Below the pieces are notes generated by a model. That model did not search any database and was not told the DNA's origin. It was given only the letters and a program-made list of their open reading frames with translations. A DNA stretch of 64,000 nt from Sphingomonas sp. BK345 (GTDB lineage Bacteria; Pseudomonadota; Alphaproteobacteria; Sphingomonadales; Sphingomonadaceae). Every line of letters begins with the position of its first letter. The first letter of the stretch is position 1. This document shows, one piece after another, positions 46,245-55,289 of this stretch. Where the stretch lies: assembly GCF_014193845.1 (NCBI RefSeq), contig NZ_JACHZX010000007.1:89583-153582 (forward strand). The letters run 5' to 3'. Both the position numbers and the translations under genes were made by a program.

Positions 46245-48413
46245 ATGATGCCTTCGAGAATCTGGGGTGGCGCGAAGGGGGCTAGCGACCGCCGCAAGGG
46301 TAATCAATGCCGCGATGCGCGCGACTGGCGCGGCGCGGCCGAGGCTTATACGCGCCATCTCGCGGCACACCCCGACGACCAGCCGATCTGGGTACAGCTG
46401 GGGCACGCGTGGAAGGAACAGGGGCTGCTCGCCGAGGCGGCCGACGCGTACCAGGCGGCGGTCGATCGCGCGCCGGGCGATCGCGACGCCAACATCCATC
46501 TCGCCGACGTGCTGCGGCGGCTCGGCCGCGGTGACGAGGCGCTGGCCGCCTATCAGCGCGTCAACGCGGTCGCGCCCAGCACCGAGGCTTTGCACCACAT
46601 CCGCCTGCTCCGCCGCGACACGCGCGCGACACGCGCGCTCAGTCTCGGCGACGGCACCGTCTTCTTCGCGATTCAGGACCTGTTCGCCTACCTCAAAGTG
46701 CACGTGACGATGTCGGGTATCCAGCGGGTCCAGGCGGGCATCGCGCTGCACGCGATCCGTGACGCGGAAGTGGATGTCCGCTTCATCCTCAGCCACGCGG
46801 GTGTCGAGGCTCGGACGCTGCCCCCGGGCGAGTTCTGGATGATCGAGAACGATCAGGTCCGGCAGATCATCGATTACGCGTCCAGCCCGGCCGTCGATCA
46901 CGAGACGCTGCGCGCGATGCTGTTGGCGTGCGAGGACAGCGCGGAACGTGTACACCCCGGGCGCGGCAGCACGATCATCCTGCTGGGCGCGTTCTGGGGC
47001 CTGGGCACGAGCATCCAGTATCTGGCGCGATCGAAGCGCGATGGCGTGCGCCTGGGCGCGTACGTCTATGACATCATCCCAGTAACCCACCCGGAGTTCT
47101 GCGACGAGGGGCTCGTCACGGATTTCTCGATGGCGATCTGCGAGCTCTGCGCCACCGCCGATTTCCTTCTTACGATCTCCGACGCGACGCGCCACGCGGT
47201 CGCCGCCTTCATCGCGGAGAACGGCGGCCGTGCGATCCCGATGGAGACGGTGCCGCTCGCGCATCATCTCACCCGCGAGGCCGGCCATGATGTGCCCTGG
47301 CCGGCGCAGCTGCAGCGGGTGAAGGGGAAGCGCTACGTCGCCTATGTCTCCACCATCGAAGGGCGCAAGAACCACCTGTACGTCGTCAACGCCTGGCGGC
47401 GGCTGATCGCCGAGGGCGTCGACGTGCCGGACCTCGTCTTCGTGGGACGGCATGGCTGGAAGATCGGCGCGCTGACCGACGTGCTCAAGGCGACCGACAA
47501 TCTGGGCGGGCGGCTTCATATCGCGCACAATCTGTCGGACGGTGAGCTGAACGCAGTCTACGCCGGCTGCGACTTCTCGGTCTTCACCAGCTTCGTCGAG
47601 GGCTGGGGTCTCCCGGTGGGCGAGAGCCTGTTCCACGGCCGCCCCTGCGTCGCGTCGAACACCTCCTCGATCCCCGAGGTGGGGGGCGATCTCGTCGACT
47701 ATGTCGATCCGTTCAATCTGACGGACGGCGTCGAGGTGTTGCGCCGGATGATCACCGACCGCGCCTATCTGGGGGAGCGCACACAGCGCGTCCGCGACCG
47801 CTTCGTCGCACGGACATGGCGCGACGTCGGCGCCGATTTCCTGGAGAAGGTGAAGCGCCACCGCGACGCTCCGGTCCGTCCGTTCGACGTGAGGCTGCGC
47901 GAGGGCCAGGGCTTCTCGTTTCAGCTCTTCTCCGGCGACCGGGTCGACACCCGCCGCTATTTCCACCAGCTGAATCGGCTTCAGGTCGACTCGGACTCGC
48001 TCTACGCGGCGGAGAGCCACGGCATCTGGCTGCGCGGACCATCGCCCGCCATCGCGATCGCGACGGAGATGCCCCCGGGCACCGCGGTGTTGCTGTACCT
48101 GCGTTTCTCCGTCTCTCCCGGGGCGCTGGACTGTCGCCTCAAGGTCTTCGACCAGGTGGCCGAGGCCACGACGATCTCGATCGGGCTGAGCGATCTGGAC
48201 CGGGGCGGCGGCGCGATCCGGCTCAACGCGCGTACCGACGACGACGGCGTGCTGCGCCTTCGCTTCGACGTCAGCGGCACCTACTCGCTGTTCACCGACG
48301 ATGCGCGCGACTTCGCCGTCGGGCTGCGGGCGATGGGCTATGCGCGCGCGGACAATCTCGCCGGACGGCAGGAACTGCTCGAGGCGATGACGCTGCGGGA
48401 CCTCGCCGCCTGA
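46245..48413 (+). CDS. Large TPR-GT4 fusion glycosyltransferase
   Basis: The 722-aa protein starts at the ATG at 46245 with CAGGAG seven bases upstream. Residues about 20-130 form TPR-like helix pairs (DWRGAAEAYTRHLAAHPDDQ, EAADAYQAAVDRAPGD, DEALAAYQRVNAVAPS). Then follows a GT4 domain with MSGIQRVQAGIALHAI, VYDIIPVTHPEFCDEG, YVSTIEGRKNHLYVVNAW, LVFVGRHGWK and SFVEGWGLPVGESLFHGRPCVAS. After the usual GT4 end a further 160 residues form an all-beta part (GFSFQLFSGDRVD, GTAVLLYLRFSVS). A paralogue with the same plan is at 55290-57455. TPR domains may dock with other capsule proteins. It is the first gene of a four-gene plus-strand operon. Confidence 0.85.
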   Translation: MMPSRIWGGAKGASDRRKGNQCRDARDWRGAAEAYTRHLAAHPDDQPIWVQLGHAWKEQGLLAEAADAYQAAVDRAPGDRDANIHLADVLRRLGRGDEALAAYQRVNAVAPSTEALHHIRLLRRDTRATRALSLGDGTVFFAIQDLFAYLKVHVTMSGIQRVQAGIALHAIRDAEVDVRFILSHAGVEARTLPPGEFWMIENDQVRQIIDYASSPAVDHETLRAMLLACEDSAERVHPGRGSTIILLGAFWGLGTSIQYLARSKRDGVRLGAYVYDIIPVTHPEFCDEGLVTDFSMAICELCATADFLLTISDATRHAVAAFIAENGGRAIPMETVPLAHHLTREAGHDVPWPAQLQRVKGKRYVAYVSTIEGRKNHLYVVNAWRRLIAEGVDVPDLVFVGRHGWKIGALTDVLKATDNLGGRLHIAHNLSDGELNAVYAGCDFSVFTSFVEGWGLPVGESLFHGRPCVASNTSSIPEVGGDLVDYVDPFNLTDGVEVLRRMITDRAYLGERTQRVRDRFVARTWRDVGADFLEKVKRHRDAPVRPFDVRLREGQGFSFQLFSGDRVDTRRYFHQLNRLQVDSDSLYAAESHGIWLRGPSPAIAIATEMPPGTAVLLYLRFSVSPGALDCRLKVFDQVAEATTISIGLSDLDRGGGAIRLNARTDDDGVLRLRFDVSGTYSLFTDDARDFAVGLRAMGYARADNLAGRQELLEAMTLRDLAA

Positions 48414-48434
48414 CCGGCGTGGTACCATGAGCAG

Positions 48435-49562
48435 GTGGTGACACCGACTCCGATCTGCGTCGACGGACGGCTGCTCGACGACGGCGGCGCCGGCACCGGC
48501 GTCGCGCAATATGGCCGCACGCTGATCGCCGCGCTGCGCGCCGCCGGCCGTAGCCCGCTGGTGCTGGAGAGCGGCGGGGTGGCGGCGCGGCGCTCGCGGC
48601 CGGCCAAGCTGCTCGCCGCGGCGCGGCCGTGGCGCCGCCGCGCGGTGGCGAGCGAGCGCGGTTTCGTCGCCCGCGACCTGTTCCGCGAGGCGCAGGTCTT
48701 CTTCGACCTTCACCGGCGACCGATGCCGGTGGCGCTGCCGGGTCCGACGGGCGTGATGCACTGGTCCTACCCGCTCCCGCTGCGGGCGATCGGCTGGCAC
48801 AATCTCTATACCGTCCACGACGTGCTCCCGCTCGACCCGGCGATCCCGAGCCCGGTAGACGGCGCGCGCCTGCGTCGTCTGCTGGACGCGCTGCGCCGTT
48901 CCGGCGGCGCGTTCGCGACCGTCTCGGAGGCGGCGCGGCGGCAGATCGTCACTCGGATGGACTGGCCCGCGGCCGCGGTGACCTGCTGCCACCAGGCGGT
49001 CGACGTCACCGGCCTGACCCCGGGCGACCTGCCCGGCGGCCTGCGTCCGGGCACCTATCTGCTCTATGTCGGTGCGGTCGAGGCACGCAAGAACCTGCTC
49101 CGCCTGCTGGAGGGCTATCGTGCCAGCGGCGTGACCAGCCCGCTGGTGATCTCGGGACCGGACGGGCTCGACGCCTCGGTGATCGACGAACGGATCGCGG
49201 CCACCCCGGGTGCGCTGCGGCTGCGGCTCCAGCCGCGCGCCACGGTGCTGCGGCTGATCGCGGGCGCGCGCGCGCTCGTACTGGTGTCGCTGGACGAGGG
49301 CTTCGGCCTGCCCGTGGTGGAGGCGATGGCGCTGGGCACGCCGGTCGTCGCCGCGAACGTGGCGGCGCTCGCCGAGGTGGGCGGCGGGGCCACCCTGATG
49401 GTCGATCCGCTCGACGTCGCCGCGCTGCGCGACGCGCTCACGACCATCGATCGCGACGCCGACCTGCGCGACCGTCTCGCCGCCTCGGGCATCCGGCGGG
49501 CGCAGCACTTCGGTTTTGCTCCCTATGCACGGCGACTGCTGGAGCTGTACGGGGCGGCATGA
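48435..49562 (+). CDS. Glycosyltransferase family 4
   Basis: The 375-aa protein starts at a GTG at 48435 (a second GTG follows one codon later). The N-terminal half has GGAGTGVAQYGRTLIAAL and GVMHWSYPLPLRAIGWHNLYTVHDVLPL. The C-terminal half has YVGAVEARKNLLRLLEGY and the signature SLDEGFGLPVVEAMALGTPVVAAN. The opening part and the HDVLPL segment are shared with the next gene product, so the two form a paralogous pair. Donor and acceptor are unknown. The stop overlaps the next ATG by 4 bp (ATGA). Confidence 0.85.
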   Translation: MVTPTPICVDGRLLDDGGAGTGVAQYGRTLIAALRAAGRSPLVLESGGVAARRSRPAKLLAAARPWRRRAVASERGFVARDLFREAQVFFDLHRRPMPVALPGPTGVMHWSYPLPLRAIGWHNLYTVHDVLPLDPAIPSPVDGARLRRLLDALRRSGGAFATVSEAARRQIVTRMDWPAAAVTCCHQAVDVTGLTPGDLPGGLRPGTYLLYVGAVEARKNLLRLLEGYRASGVTSPLVISGPDGLDASVIDERIAATPGALRLRLQPRATVLRLIAGARALVLVSLDEGFGLPVVEAMALGTPVVAANVAALAEVGGGATLMVDPLDVAALRDALTTIDRDADLRDRLAASGIRRAQHFGFAPYARRLLELYGAA

Positions 49563-50869
49563 TCGATCCCGACGCCTCGACGCTCCGCATCGGCCTGGAC
49601 GGCTATAATCTCGCGCTGCCGCAGGGCACCGGGGTCGCCACCTACGGGCGCAACCTGGCCGCGGCGGTCGACGCGCTCGGGCATCCGATCGACCTGGTGT
49701 TCGGGGTCAACATCCCACGCAAGGCCGACGCCGAGCTGCGCGAGTCGCTGTTCTTCGGTCAGCTCGGGGCGGACGGCCCCGCGCGCCTGAGCTGGCGACG
49801 CAAGATGCGGCGCTGGCGCGTCCATCCGTTCGCGCACGAGCTGATCGCGGTGCCGGTCACCGGGCGTGCCTTGCCGGCGGACGGCACCGACCGCCTGCCG
49901 ACTTTCGACCGGCTGTTCAACCTGAGCGAGATCTTCGACGTCTGCGCCCGACATTTTCGCCGCTATGGCCGCTTCATGACGGTGCGGATGCCGGATCCGC
50001 CCGCGATCATGCACTGGACCTATCCGCTGCCGCTGCGACTGGCCGGCGCGCGCAATATCTACACGCTCCATGACCTCGTCCCGCTCCGGCTGCCGGGCGC
50101 GAGCCTGGAGGACAAGCGCTATTACGACGCGCTCGTCCGTGCCTGCGTCGCGCGCGGCGACCATGTCGTGACCGTGTCGGAGCGCTCGCGCGGCGACATC
50201 GTCGACCTGCTCGGCGCCGACCCCGCGCGAGTCACCAACTGCTACCAAGCGAGCGCGATGCCGCCGTTGCGCGACCCCGCCGGCTTGCCGGACCGGCTTC
50301 GCCACCTGTTCGACCTCGACATGCGGGGCTATTTCCTCTTCTTCGGCGCGATCGAGCCCAAGAAGAACCTGGGCCGCGTGATCCAGGCCTATCTCGAAGC
50401 CGACGTGGCAACGCCGCTGGTGATCGTCGGCAAGGAGGCGTGGCACGCCGACCGCGAACTCAAGCTGCTGGGCGCCGCGCATGGGCGTCGCCTGCCCGGC
50501 GCCGATCGGATCCGCCGCATCGACTATCTGCCGCGCACGCTGCTCAACGACCTGCTCCACGGCGCACGGGCGAGCCTGTTCCCGGCGCTCTACGAGGGCT
50601 TCGGCCTGCCCGCGCTGGAGGCAATGGCCGCGGGCGTCCCGCTGCTGTCGAGCACGACGGGCGCGCTCCCCGAGGTGACCGGCGACGCGGCGCTGGCGGT
50701 CGATCCCTATGACATGGACGCCATGGTCGACGGCATCCGTCGGCTCGATCGCGACGCGGACCTGCGCACGCGGATGGGCATCGCCGGTCCGCTCCAGGCG
50801 GGGCGCTTCTCCGGCGCGGCCTTCGCCGCGCGCATCGGCCAACTTTACCGTTCGATCGCTTGGCGCTAG
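49559..50869 (+). CDS. Glycosyltransferase family 4
   Basis: The 436-aa protein is coupled to the previous gene by an ATGA overlap. It shows the same plan: GTGVATYGRNLAAAVDAL, PPAIMHWTYPLPLRLAGARNIYTLHDLVPL, FFGAIEPKKNLGRVIQAYL and the signature PALYEGFGLPALEAMAAGVPLLSS. Compared with its neighbour it has an extra segment of about 50 residues near the N-terminus (after the GVNIPRKADA stretch). It lies 74 bp upstream of the outer-membrane export gene on the same strand. Confidence 0.85.
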   Translation: MIDPDASTLRIGLDGYNLALPQGTGVATYGRNLAAAVDALGHPIDLVFGVNIPRKADAELRESLFFGQLGADGPARLSWRRKMRRWRVHPFAHELIAVPVTGRALPADGTDRLPTFDRLFNLSEIFDVCARHFRRYGRFMTVRMPDPPAIMHWTYPLPLRLAGARNIYTLHDLVPLRLPGASLEDKRYYDALVRACVARGDHVVTVSERSRGDIVDLLGADPARVTNCYQASAMPPLRDPAGLPDRLRHLFDLDMRGYFLFFGAIEPKKNLGRVIQAYLEADVATPLVIVGKEAWHADRELKLLGAAHGRRLPGADRIRRIDYLPRTLLNDLLHGARASLFPALYEGFGLPALEAMAAGVPLLSSTTGALPEVTGDAALAVDPYDMDAMVDGIRRLDRDADLRTRMGIAGPLQAGRFSGAAFAARIGQLYRSIAWR

Positions 50870-50943
50870 TCGCGGCGGGACAGGCGACAGCCGCCGCGCC
50901 CACGATCATGCCGGCGCGGCTTCGACGACATTGGAGTTTCAGG

Positions 50944-52185
50944 ATGCGTGTTGACCGTTCGGTGCAGATCGCACGTCCGGGTTTGACGCTGCTGCTGGCG
51001 GCCGTGACGGTCGGCGGCTGCACGACTCTGCCGCGCAACGGCCCCACCGGCCGCCAGATCGCGCATGACGCGACGAGGAAGAACGACATCGGCTTCGAGA
51101 TCGTCGACATCTCGCCGCAGAACATTGCCGCGCTGTCGAGCGTCGACGCGCCGACCGGAGCGCTGGCCACGCTCTCGGCCGACGGCGTCGTCGACACGTT
51201 GGGGCCGGGCGACGTGCTCTCGATCGAGATCTACGAGGTCGGGGTCACGCTGTTCGGCGGCCGCGCCAGCATCGCGGGCGCCGCGGGCGGCTCGGCGGCC
51301 GAGTCGGCACCATCCGCCAGCGGCGAGTCGATCGGCGGCGAGGGTGTGATGGTCGATCGCGACGGCAATATCACGATGCCCTATGTCGGCACGATCGCGG
51401 TCGCCGGCCTCACCCCGGCGCAGGTGCAGCGCAAGATCGTCGACGGGCTGCGCGGCAAGTCGCAGAGCCCGCAGGTGGTCGTATCGTTGCGCCGCAACGT
51501 CGCCAACACCGTCGTGATCATGGGCGCGGTCTCCAACCCGCGGCGCCTGCCGCTGACGTTGGCACGCGAGCGCCTGCTCGATGCCATCGCCGAGACGGGG
51601 GGGATCAGTCGCACGACCCAGACCGGCGCCTCGACCGCGACCGGCACGGGCGCGCAGGACGCGATCGTCCGCTTCACCCGCGGCAGTCGCACCGTGGAGC
51701 AGCCGCTCGACACGATCGCCTCGGGCTCGCCCGACGACATCGTGCTGCTGGGCGGCGACCGGATCGAGCTGATCCGCCAGCCGCGCACCTTCACCGTCTT
51801 CGGCGCGATCGACCGGATCTCGCAGATCCCGTTCGAGAGCCGCACGCTCACGCTGGCCGAGGCGCTGGCGCGCGCGGGCGGCCCCAACGACAGCCGCGCC
51901 GACCCGCGCTCGGTCTTCGTGTTCCGCCTGCCGCCGGGCACGCCGACACCCAGCGCGGCGGCAGCGTCGGCGGACGCGGCACTCGCGCCCGTCGCGGCGC
52001 GCCCCGTCGCCTATCGCATCAACATGCTGCAGGCGCAGAACTACTTCCTCGCCCAGCGGTTCGCGATGCGCGACAAGGACGTGGTCTATATCGCCAACGC
52101 CTCGGCCAACGAGCCGCTCAAGCTCGTCCAGGCGCTCGGCCAGCTCTTCTCGCCGGTGCTGGCGGTACAGAACGCGACCCGCTAG
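50944..52185 (+). CDS. Outer-membrane polysaccharide export protein, Wza/KpsD-type
   Basis: The 413-aa lipoprotein starts at 50944 (MRVDRSVQIARPGLTLLLAA) and has a lipobox near residue 27 (TVGGC). It contains the polysaccharide export region (LGPGDVLSIEIYEVG, VDRDGNITMPYVGTIAVAGLTPAQVQRKI), then SLBB-type repeats (NTVVIMGAVSNPRRLPLTLARERLLDAIAETGG; RTFTVFGAIDRISQIPFESRTLTLAEALARAGG), and a C-terminal amphipathic helix region (ANEPLKLVQALGQLFSPVL). It forms the outer-membrane channel for capsule. Wza itself is shorter and KpsD longer, so I give no firm symbol. It is convergent with kpsE, 14 bp apart. Confidence 0.88.
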   Translation: MRVDRSVQIARPGLTLLLAAVTVGGCTTLPRNGPTGRQIAHDATRKNDIGFEIVDISPQNIAALSSVDAPTGALATLSADGVVDTLGPGDVLSIEIYEVGVTLFGGRASIAGAAGGSAAESAPSASGESIGGEGVMVDRDGNITMPYVGTIAVAGLTPAQVQRKIVDGLRGKSQSPQVVVSLRRNVANTVVIMGAVSNPRRLPLTLARERLLDAIAETGGISRTTQTGASTATGTGAQDAIVRFTRGSRTVEQPLDTIASGSPDDIVLLGGDRIELIRQPRTFTVFGAIDRISQIPFESRTLTLAEALARAGGPNDSRADPRSVFVFRLPPGTPTPSAAAASADAALAPVAARPVAYRINMLQAQNYFLAQRFAMRDKDVVYIANASANEPLKLVQALGQLFSPVLAVQNATR

Positions 52186-52199
52186 CGGGAGCGCCGCCG

Positions 52200-53330
52200 T
52201 CAGGCGGCGTGTTCCCTCACGCCAGCCGCGATCAGCCAGCCGATGCCGTACACGAGCAGCAGCGCCAGGAAGGTCGTGGCGACGATCTTGATGCGCTGCG
52301 GGTAGAGCGCGCGCACCGGCACGTTGGCATCGACCACCGGCACCACGAAGAGCTGCTGGCGGCGCGCGTCGTCCTGCGCCTTCACCAGCGCCGCCGAGGC
52401 GATCTCGAGCCGCTTGCCCGCGATCTCCTGCCGGATCTTGTAGCCCTCGTAGGCGCCGAGCCCCGCTGCCACGTTGCCCGGCCCGTTGGACAGGCGGCCC
52501 GCCTCCGCGCCGACCTGACGCGACAGCGCCGCGACCCGCTGGCGCACGGCGATCAGCTGCGGACTGTTCGGCGCCAGCACCGCCGCCATCGAGGCCTCCT
52601 GTGCGCGCGCCACCGCGAGCTGCCCTTGCAGCTCGGCCACCATCCCGGTCCGCGCCGTGCCCGTGATCTGCGGGTTGAAGTCCTGCTCATCGCGGCGAAA
52701 ACGGGTGATCCCGCCCTGCACCTGCGCCACCTCGGTCTCGGCCTCGGCGACGCGCCGTTGCGACAGCGCGACCGCATTGGCGTAGTTGCGGCGGTTCAGC
52801 GCGTTGACCCGATCCTCGCCGAGCTGGAGCAGCTCGCCGATGATGCGGTACGAGTCCGCCGGGCGGAAGCTGCGCACCCGCAGCGTGGTGATGCCGGTCT
52901 CGGTGCTGACGTCGACGTCAGCCTTGCCATCGAAATAGCGCTGCAGCTGCTCGGGCGTCGGGGTGGCGAACCACAGCCGGGAAACAAGGTCGGCTTCCGG
53001 ACGGCGGTAACGTTGGACGAGGCCGATGCGCGATTGCAGCGCGTTCACCGCGTCGTGCGATTTGAGATAATCCGCCACCAGCAGCGCGTCGCGCTCGGAC
53101 GAGGCGCCGCCGACCAGCGTCAAGGCCTGGCCCAGGCCGCTCGGCGCGGCGGGCTGGTTGTCGGCCGAGCGAACGACGAAATGCGCCTCCGATTCGTACT
53201 GGTCGGCCGCGATGAGGAAGTAATAAGCGGCGACGAGCAGGGTCGGCAGCAGCACGAGCAGGCACCAGTTGCGATGCGCGCGCAACCAGCCGAGCAGCCC
53301 GAATCGGCCCATAGAGGAAGCGATCTTCAC
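52200..53330 (-). CDS. kpsE: Capsule export inner-membrane/periplasmic adaptor KpsE
   Basis: The 376-aa protein starts at a GTG at 53330, chosen because AAGG lies eight bases upstream; the ATG at 53312 is the other choice. It has an N-terminal transmembrane helix (WCLLVLLPTLLVAAYYFLIAA), a short Wzz-like region (DQYESEAHFVVRSADN), and a long coiled-coil centre (about residues 170-300, with VAEAETEVAQVQGGI and AVRQRVAALSRQVGAEAG). A C-terminal helix (IVATTFLALLLVYGIGWLIAA) ends it. KpsE bridges the inner-membrane ABC exporter and the outer-membrane channel. It follows kpsM with a 10-bp gap, so the two are co-transcribed. Confidence 0.9.
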   Translation of the reverse strand: MKIASSMGRFGLLGWLRAHRNWCLLVLLPTLLVAAYYFLIAADQYESEAHFVVRSADNQPAAPSGLGQALTLVGGASSERDALLVADYLKSHDAVNALQSRIGLVQRYRRPEADLVSRLWFATPTPEQLQRYFDGKADVDVSTETGITTLRVRSFRPADSYRIIGELLQLGEDRVNALNRRNYANAVALSQRRVAEAETEVAQVQGGITRFRRDEQDFNPQITGTARTGMVAELQGQLAVARAQEASMAAVLAPNSPQLIAVRQRVAALSRQVGAEAGRLSNGPGNVAAGLGAYEGYKIRQEIAGKRLEIASAALVKAQDDARRQQLFVVPVVDANVPVRALYPQRIKIVATTFLALLLVYGIGWLIAAGVREHAA

Positions 53331-53340
53331 GACGGATACC

Positions 53341-54159
53341 TTAGCGAAGGTGGATGTGACGGCGCGTCGCGCGGATGGACACGAGCCCGGCATAGGTCAG
53401 CAGCAGGCACCATCCCGCGACATAGCCGACGTCGACGTACGTGTCCTTGGCGGACTGGAACTGACCGTAGCGCAGGAGCTCAAAGATCGTCGGCATCGGA
53501 AACCATCGCAACCAGGACCGGTACGGCTCCGGTATCCACGACAGCTGATAGAAGGCGCCCGACAGCGGCATGAGGATGTAGGTGACCGGGTGGACGAACC
53601 GCGCCACCAGCCTGTTGTCGTGGGTCCAGGCGCAGATCAGCAGCGACACCGCGAACGAGAACCAGAACATCAGCCCGACGCCGGTCAGCAACTCGAGCGG
53701 CCGCGCGGGCAAGGTCGCCATGCCGATCGCGATCACGAAGGCGATCAGTACGATATAGGTGACGATCGTGCCGGCGCCCTCCAGCAGCGCGCGCGCGAAC
53801 ATCATGTCGAAGATGGTGACCCGACGGTGGTACAGCAACGGCATATTGGACTCGAGCGCGCCGTCGGCGCGCGTGACCATGCCGCGGAACATGATGAAGA
53901 TGGTGTAGCCGAGGATCGCGAACGGGACGGGATGGATGCTCGTCGTATGCGAGCTGCCGCTGCCCACGTGCAGCAGGGCGACGGCGCCCGCCAGCGTCAT
54001 CGGTTCCAGGAAGATCCACAGATACCCGACGTTCTCGCGCCCGTAGCGGGTGTGCAGCTCGCGCATCAGCAGCGCGCCGATGACGTTGCCCTGCACCTTC
54101 AGGCCGCGCCAGAAGCCGCCGTCGCCGGTCGAGCCCGAGACGTCCGACACCATCGTCAT
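53341..54159 (-). CDS. kpsM: Capsule ABC transporter permease KpsM
   Basis: The 272-aa protein starts at the ATG at 54159 (MTMVSDVSGSTG); a second ATG two codons on is possible. The opening cytoplasmic motif LMRELHTRYGRENVGYLWIFLEP is a hallmark of this family. It is followed by six hydrophobic segments of an ABC-2 type permease, with RADGALESNMPLLYHRRVTIFDMMFAR between the second and third. KpsM works with the ATPase KpsT (43246-43905). The upstream region, shared with the FkbM gene on the other strand, is about 200 bp long and may carry the promoters of both. Confidence 0.9.
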   Translation of the reverse strand: MTMVSDVSGSTGDGGFWRGLKVQGNVIGALLMRELHTRYGRENVGYLWIFLEPMTLAGAVALLHVGSGSSHTTSIHPVPFAILGYTIFIMFRGMVTRADGALESNMPLLYHRRVTIFDMMFARALLEGAGTIVTYIVLIAFVIAIGMATLPARPLELLTGVGLMFWFSFAVSLLICAWTHDNRLVARFVHPVTYILMPLSGAFYQLSWIPEPYRSWLRWFPMPTIFELLRYGQFQSAKDTYVDVGYVAGWCLLLTYAGLVSIRATRRHIHLR

Positions 54160-54365
54160 GCGGAGACCACCGTCGCGGGCTGCCGTCGCGAGGCGTGCGC
54201 GAAGGCGTCGGCGCCGGGCGCGTCGTCTGATTTCACTGCGATCACCCACGCCCCTTACTCCGCCGGATCGTCCAGCGGCAACAGCGCGTCGCATCGATCG
54301 ACCGGGGCGAGGCGATGTCGCCGGAACGGTCGCCTTTTGCGGTGCGCTCGCCTAAGGGCGCCGGG
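54160..54365. other. Divergent intergenic region, kpsM and FkbM methyltransferase
   Basis: This 206-bp gap is one of the longer divergent gaps in the capsule locus. No clear -35/-10 pair was found by eye, but it must hold both promoters. The frames crossing it are shadows. Confidence 0.35.
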
Positions 54366-55277
54366 ATGAAGCGGCTCTCCCTCCTGGCAAAGGTCAGGTC
54401 CCATCTACCCCAGGCCTCCGGCGACGACGTCGGCCAGCGGCTGTTCCACCTCGATCACCTCCGCACCCACGGGCGCCAGCGCAACGAGGCGGTGATCCGC
54501 CGCCTGTGCGCCAACGCCTATCTGGGCGGCGGTCGCTCGCTGTGCCGCGTGCTCGGGCGCTACAAGATGATCGTCGACACCAACGACGTCGGGCTGTCGA
54601 GCCACCTGCTGCTCGACGGCTATTGGGAGATGTGGCTCACCGAGTTGCTCGCCACTTTGGTCAGGCCGGGCATGACCGTCGTCGACGTCGGCGCCAATCT
54701 CGGCTATTTCTCGCTGCTGATGGCCGACCTGGTCGGGCCGGGCGGGCAGGTGCACGCCTTCGAGCCCAACGCCGACCTCGCGCGCCGCATGGCGCAGAGC
54801 CTCGCGATCAACGGCTTCGACGCGGTCGCGACGGTGCACGAACAGGCACTGGCGGACGCCGAAACCGACGTGCTGCTGGTGGTGCCCGCCGACGAACCCA
54901 AGAACGGCCACCTGCTGCCCGCCGACCACCCGGCCTCGGCCGATGCCGCGACCGAGACCCGGCTGATGCGGACGCGCCGGCTCGACAGCTATCCCGCGCT
55001 GCGCGACGCCGATCTCATCAAGATCGACGCGGACACCTCCGAGCAGGCGATCTGGCACGGCATGGCGGGGATCCTCGCCGCCGGTCGGCCGCTCACCATC
55101 GTGCTCGAGTTCGCCCGCGCGCGCTACGCCGACCCCGGCGCGTTCGTCGACCGCATCCTCGCCGACGGCTTCTCGCTGGCGGAGATCACGCTGGAGCGGG
55201 GCGTACAACCGACCACGCGCGCGGCGATCCTCGCGGCGCCGCCGAGCGAGGACGTGATGCTGCTGCTCGTGCGCTGA
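54366..55277 (+). CDS. FkbM-family methyltransferase
   Basis: The 303-aa protein starts at the ATG at 54366. The S-adenosylmethionine binding motif VVDVGANLGYFSLLMADLVGPGG at about residues 105-127 and the following VHAFEPNADLARR are diagnostic for FkbM-type enzymes. It is followed by LIKIDADTSEQAIWHGM, the usual acidic motif of the family. Members O-methylate sugars or antibiotic moieties, so it may methylate a capsule sugar or the end of the chain. It is convergent with the TPR glycosyltransferase gene 12 bp away. Confidence 0.85.
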   Translation: MKRLSLLAKVRSHLPQASGDDVGQRLFHLDHLRTHGRQRNEAVIRRLCANAYLGGGRSLCRVLGRYKMIVDTNDVGLSSHLLLDGYWEMWLTELLATLVRPGMTVVDVGANLGYFSLLMADLVGPGGQVHAFEPNADLARRMAQSLAINGFDAVATVHEQALADAETDVLLVVPADEPKNGHLLPADHPASADAATETRLMRTRRLDSYPALRDADLIKIDADTSEQAIWHGMAGILAAGRPLTIVLEFARARYADPGAFVDRILADGFSLAEITLERGVQPTTRAAILAAPPSEDVMLLLVR

Positions 55278-55289
55278 CGCGAACGCCGG

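Noticed and set aside
46182..49508. Long minus-strand ORF opposite the TPR-GT4 and GT4 genes
   Set aside because: Low-complexity Arg/Asp/His-rich shadow; the plus strand carries clear glycosyltransferase motifs in the same bases.
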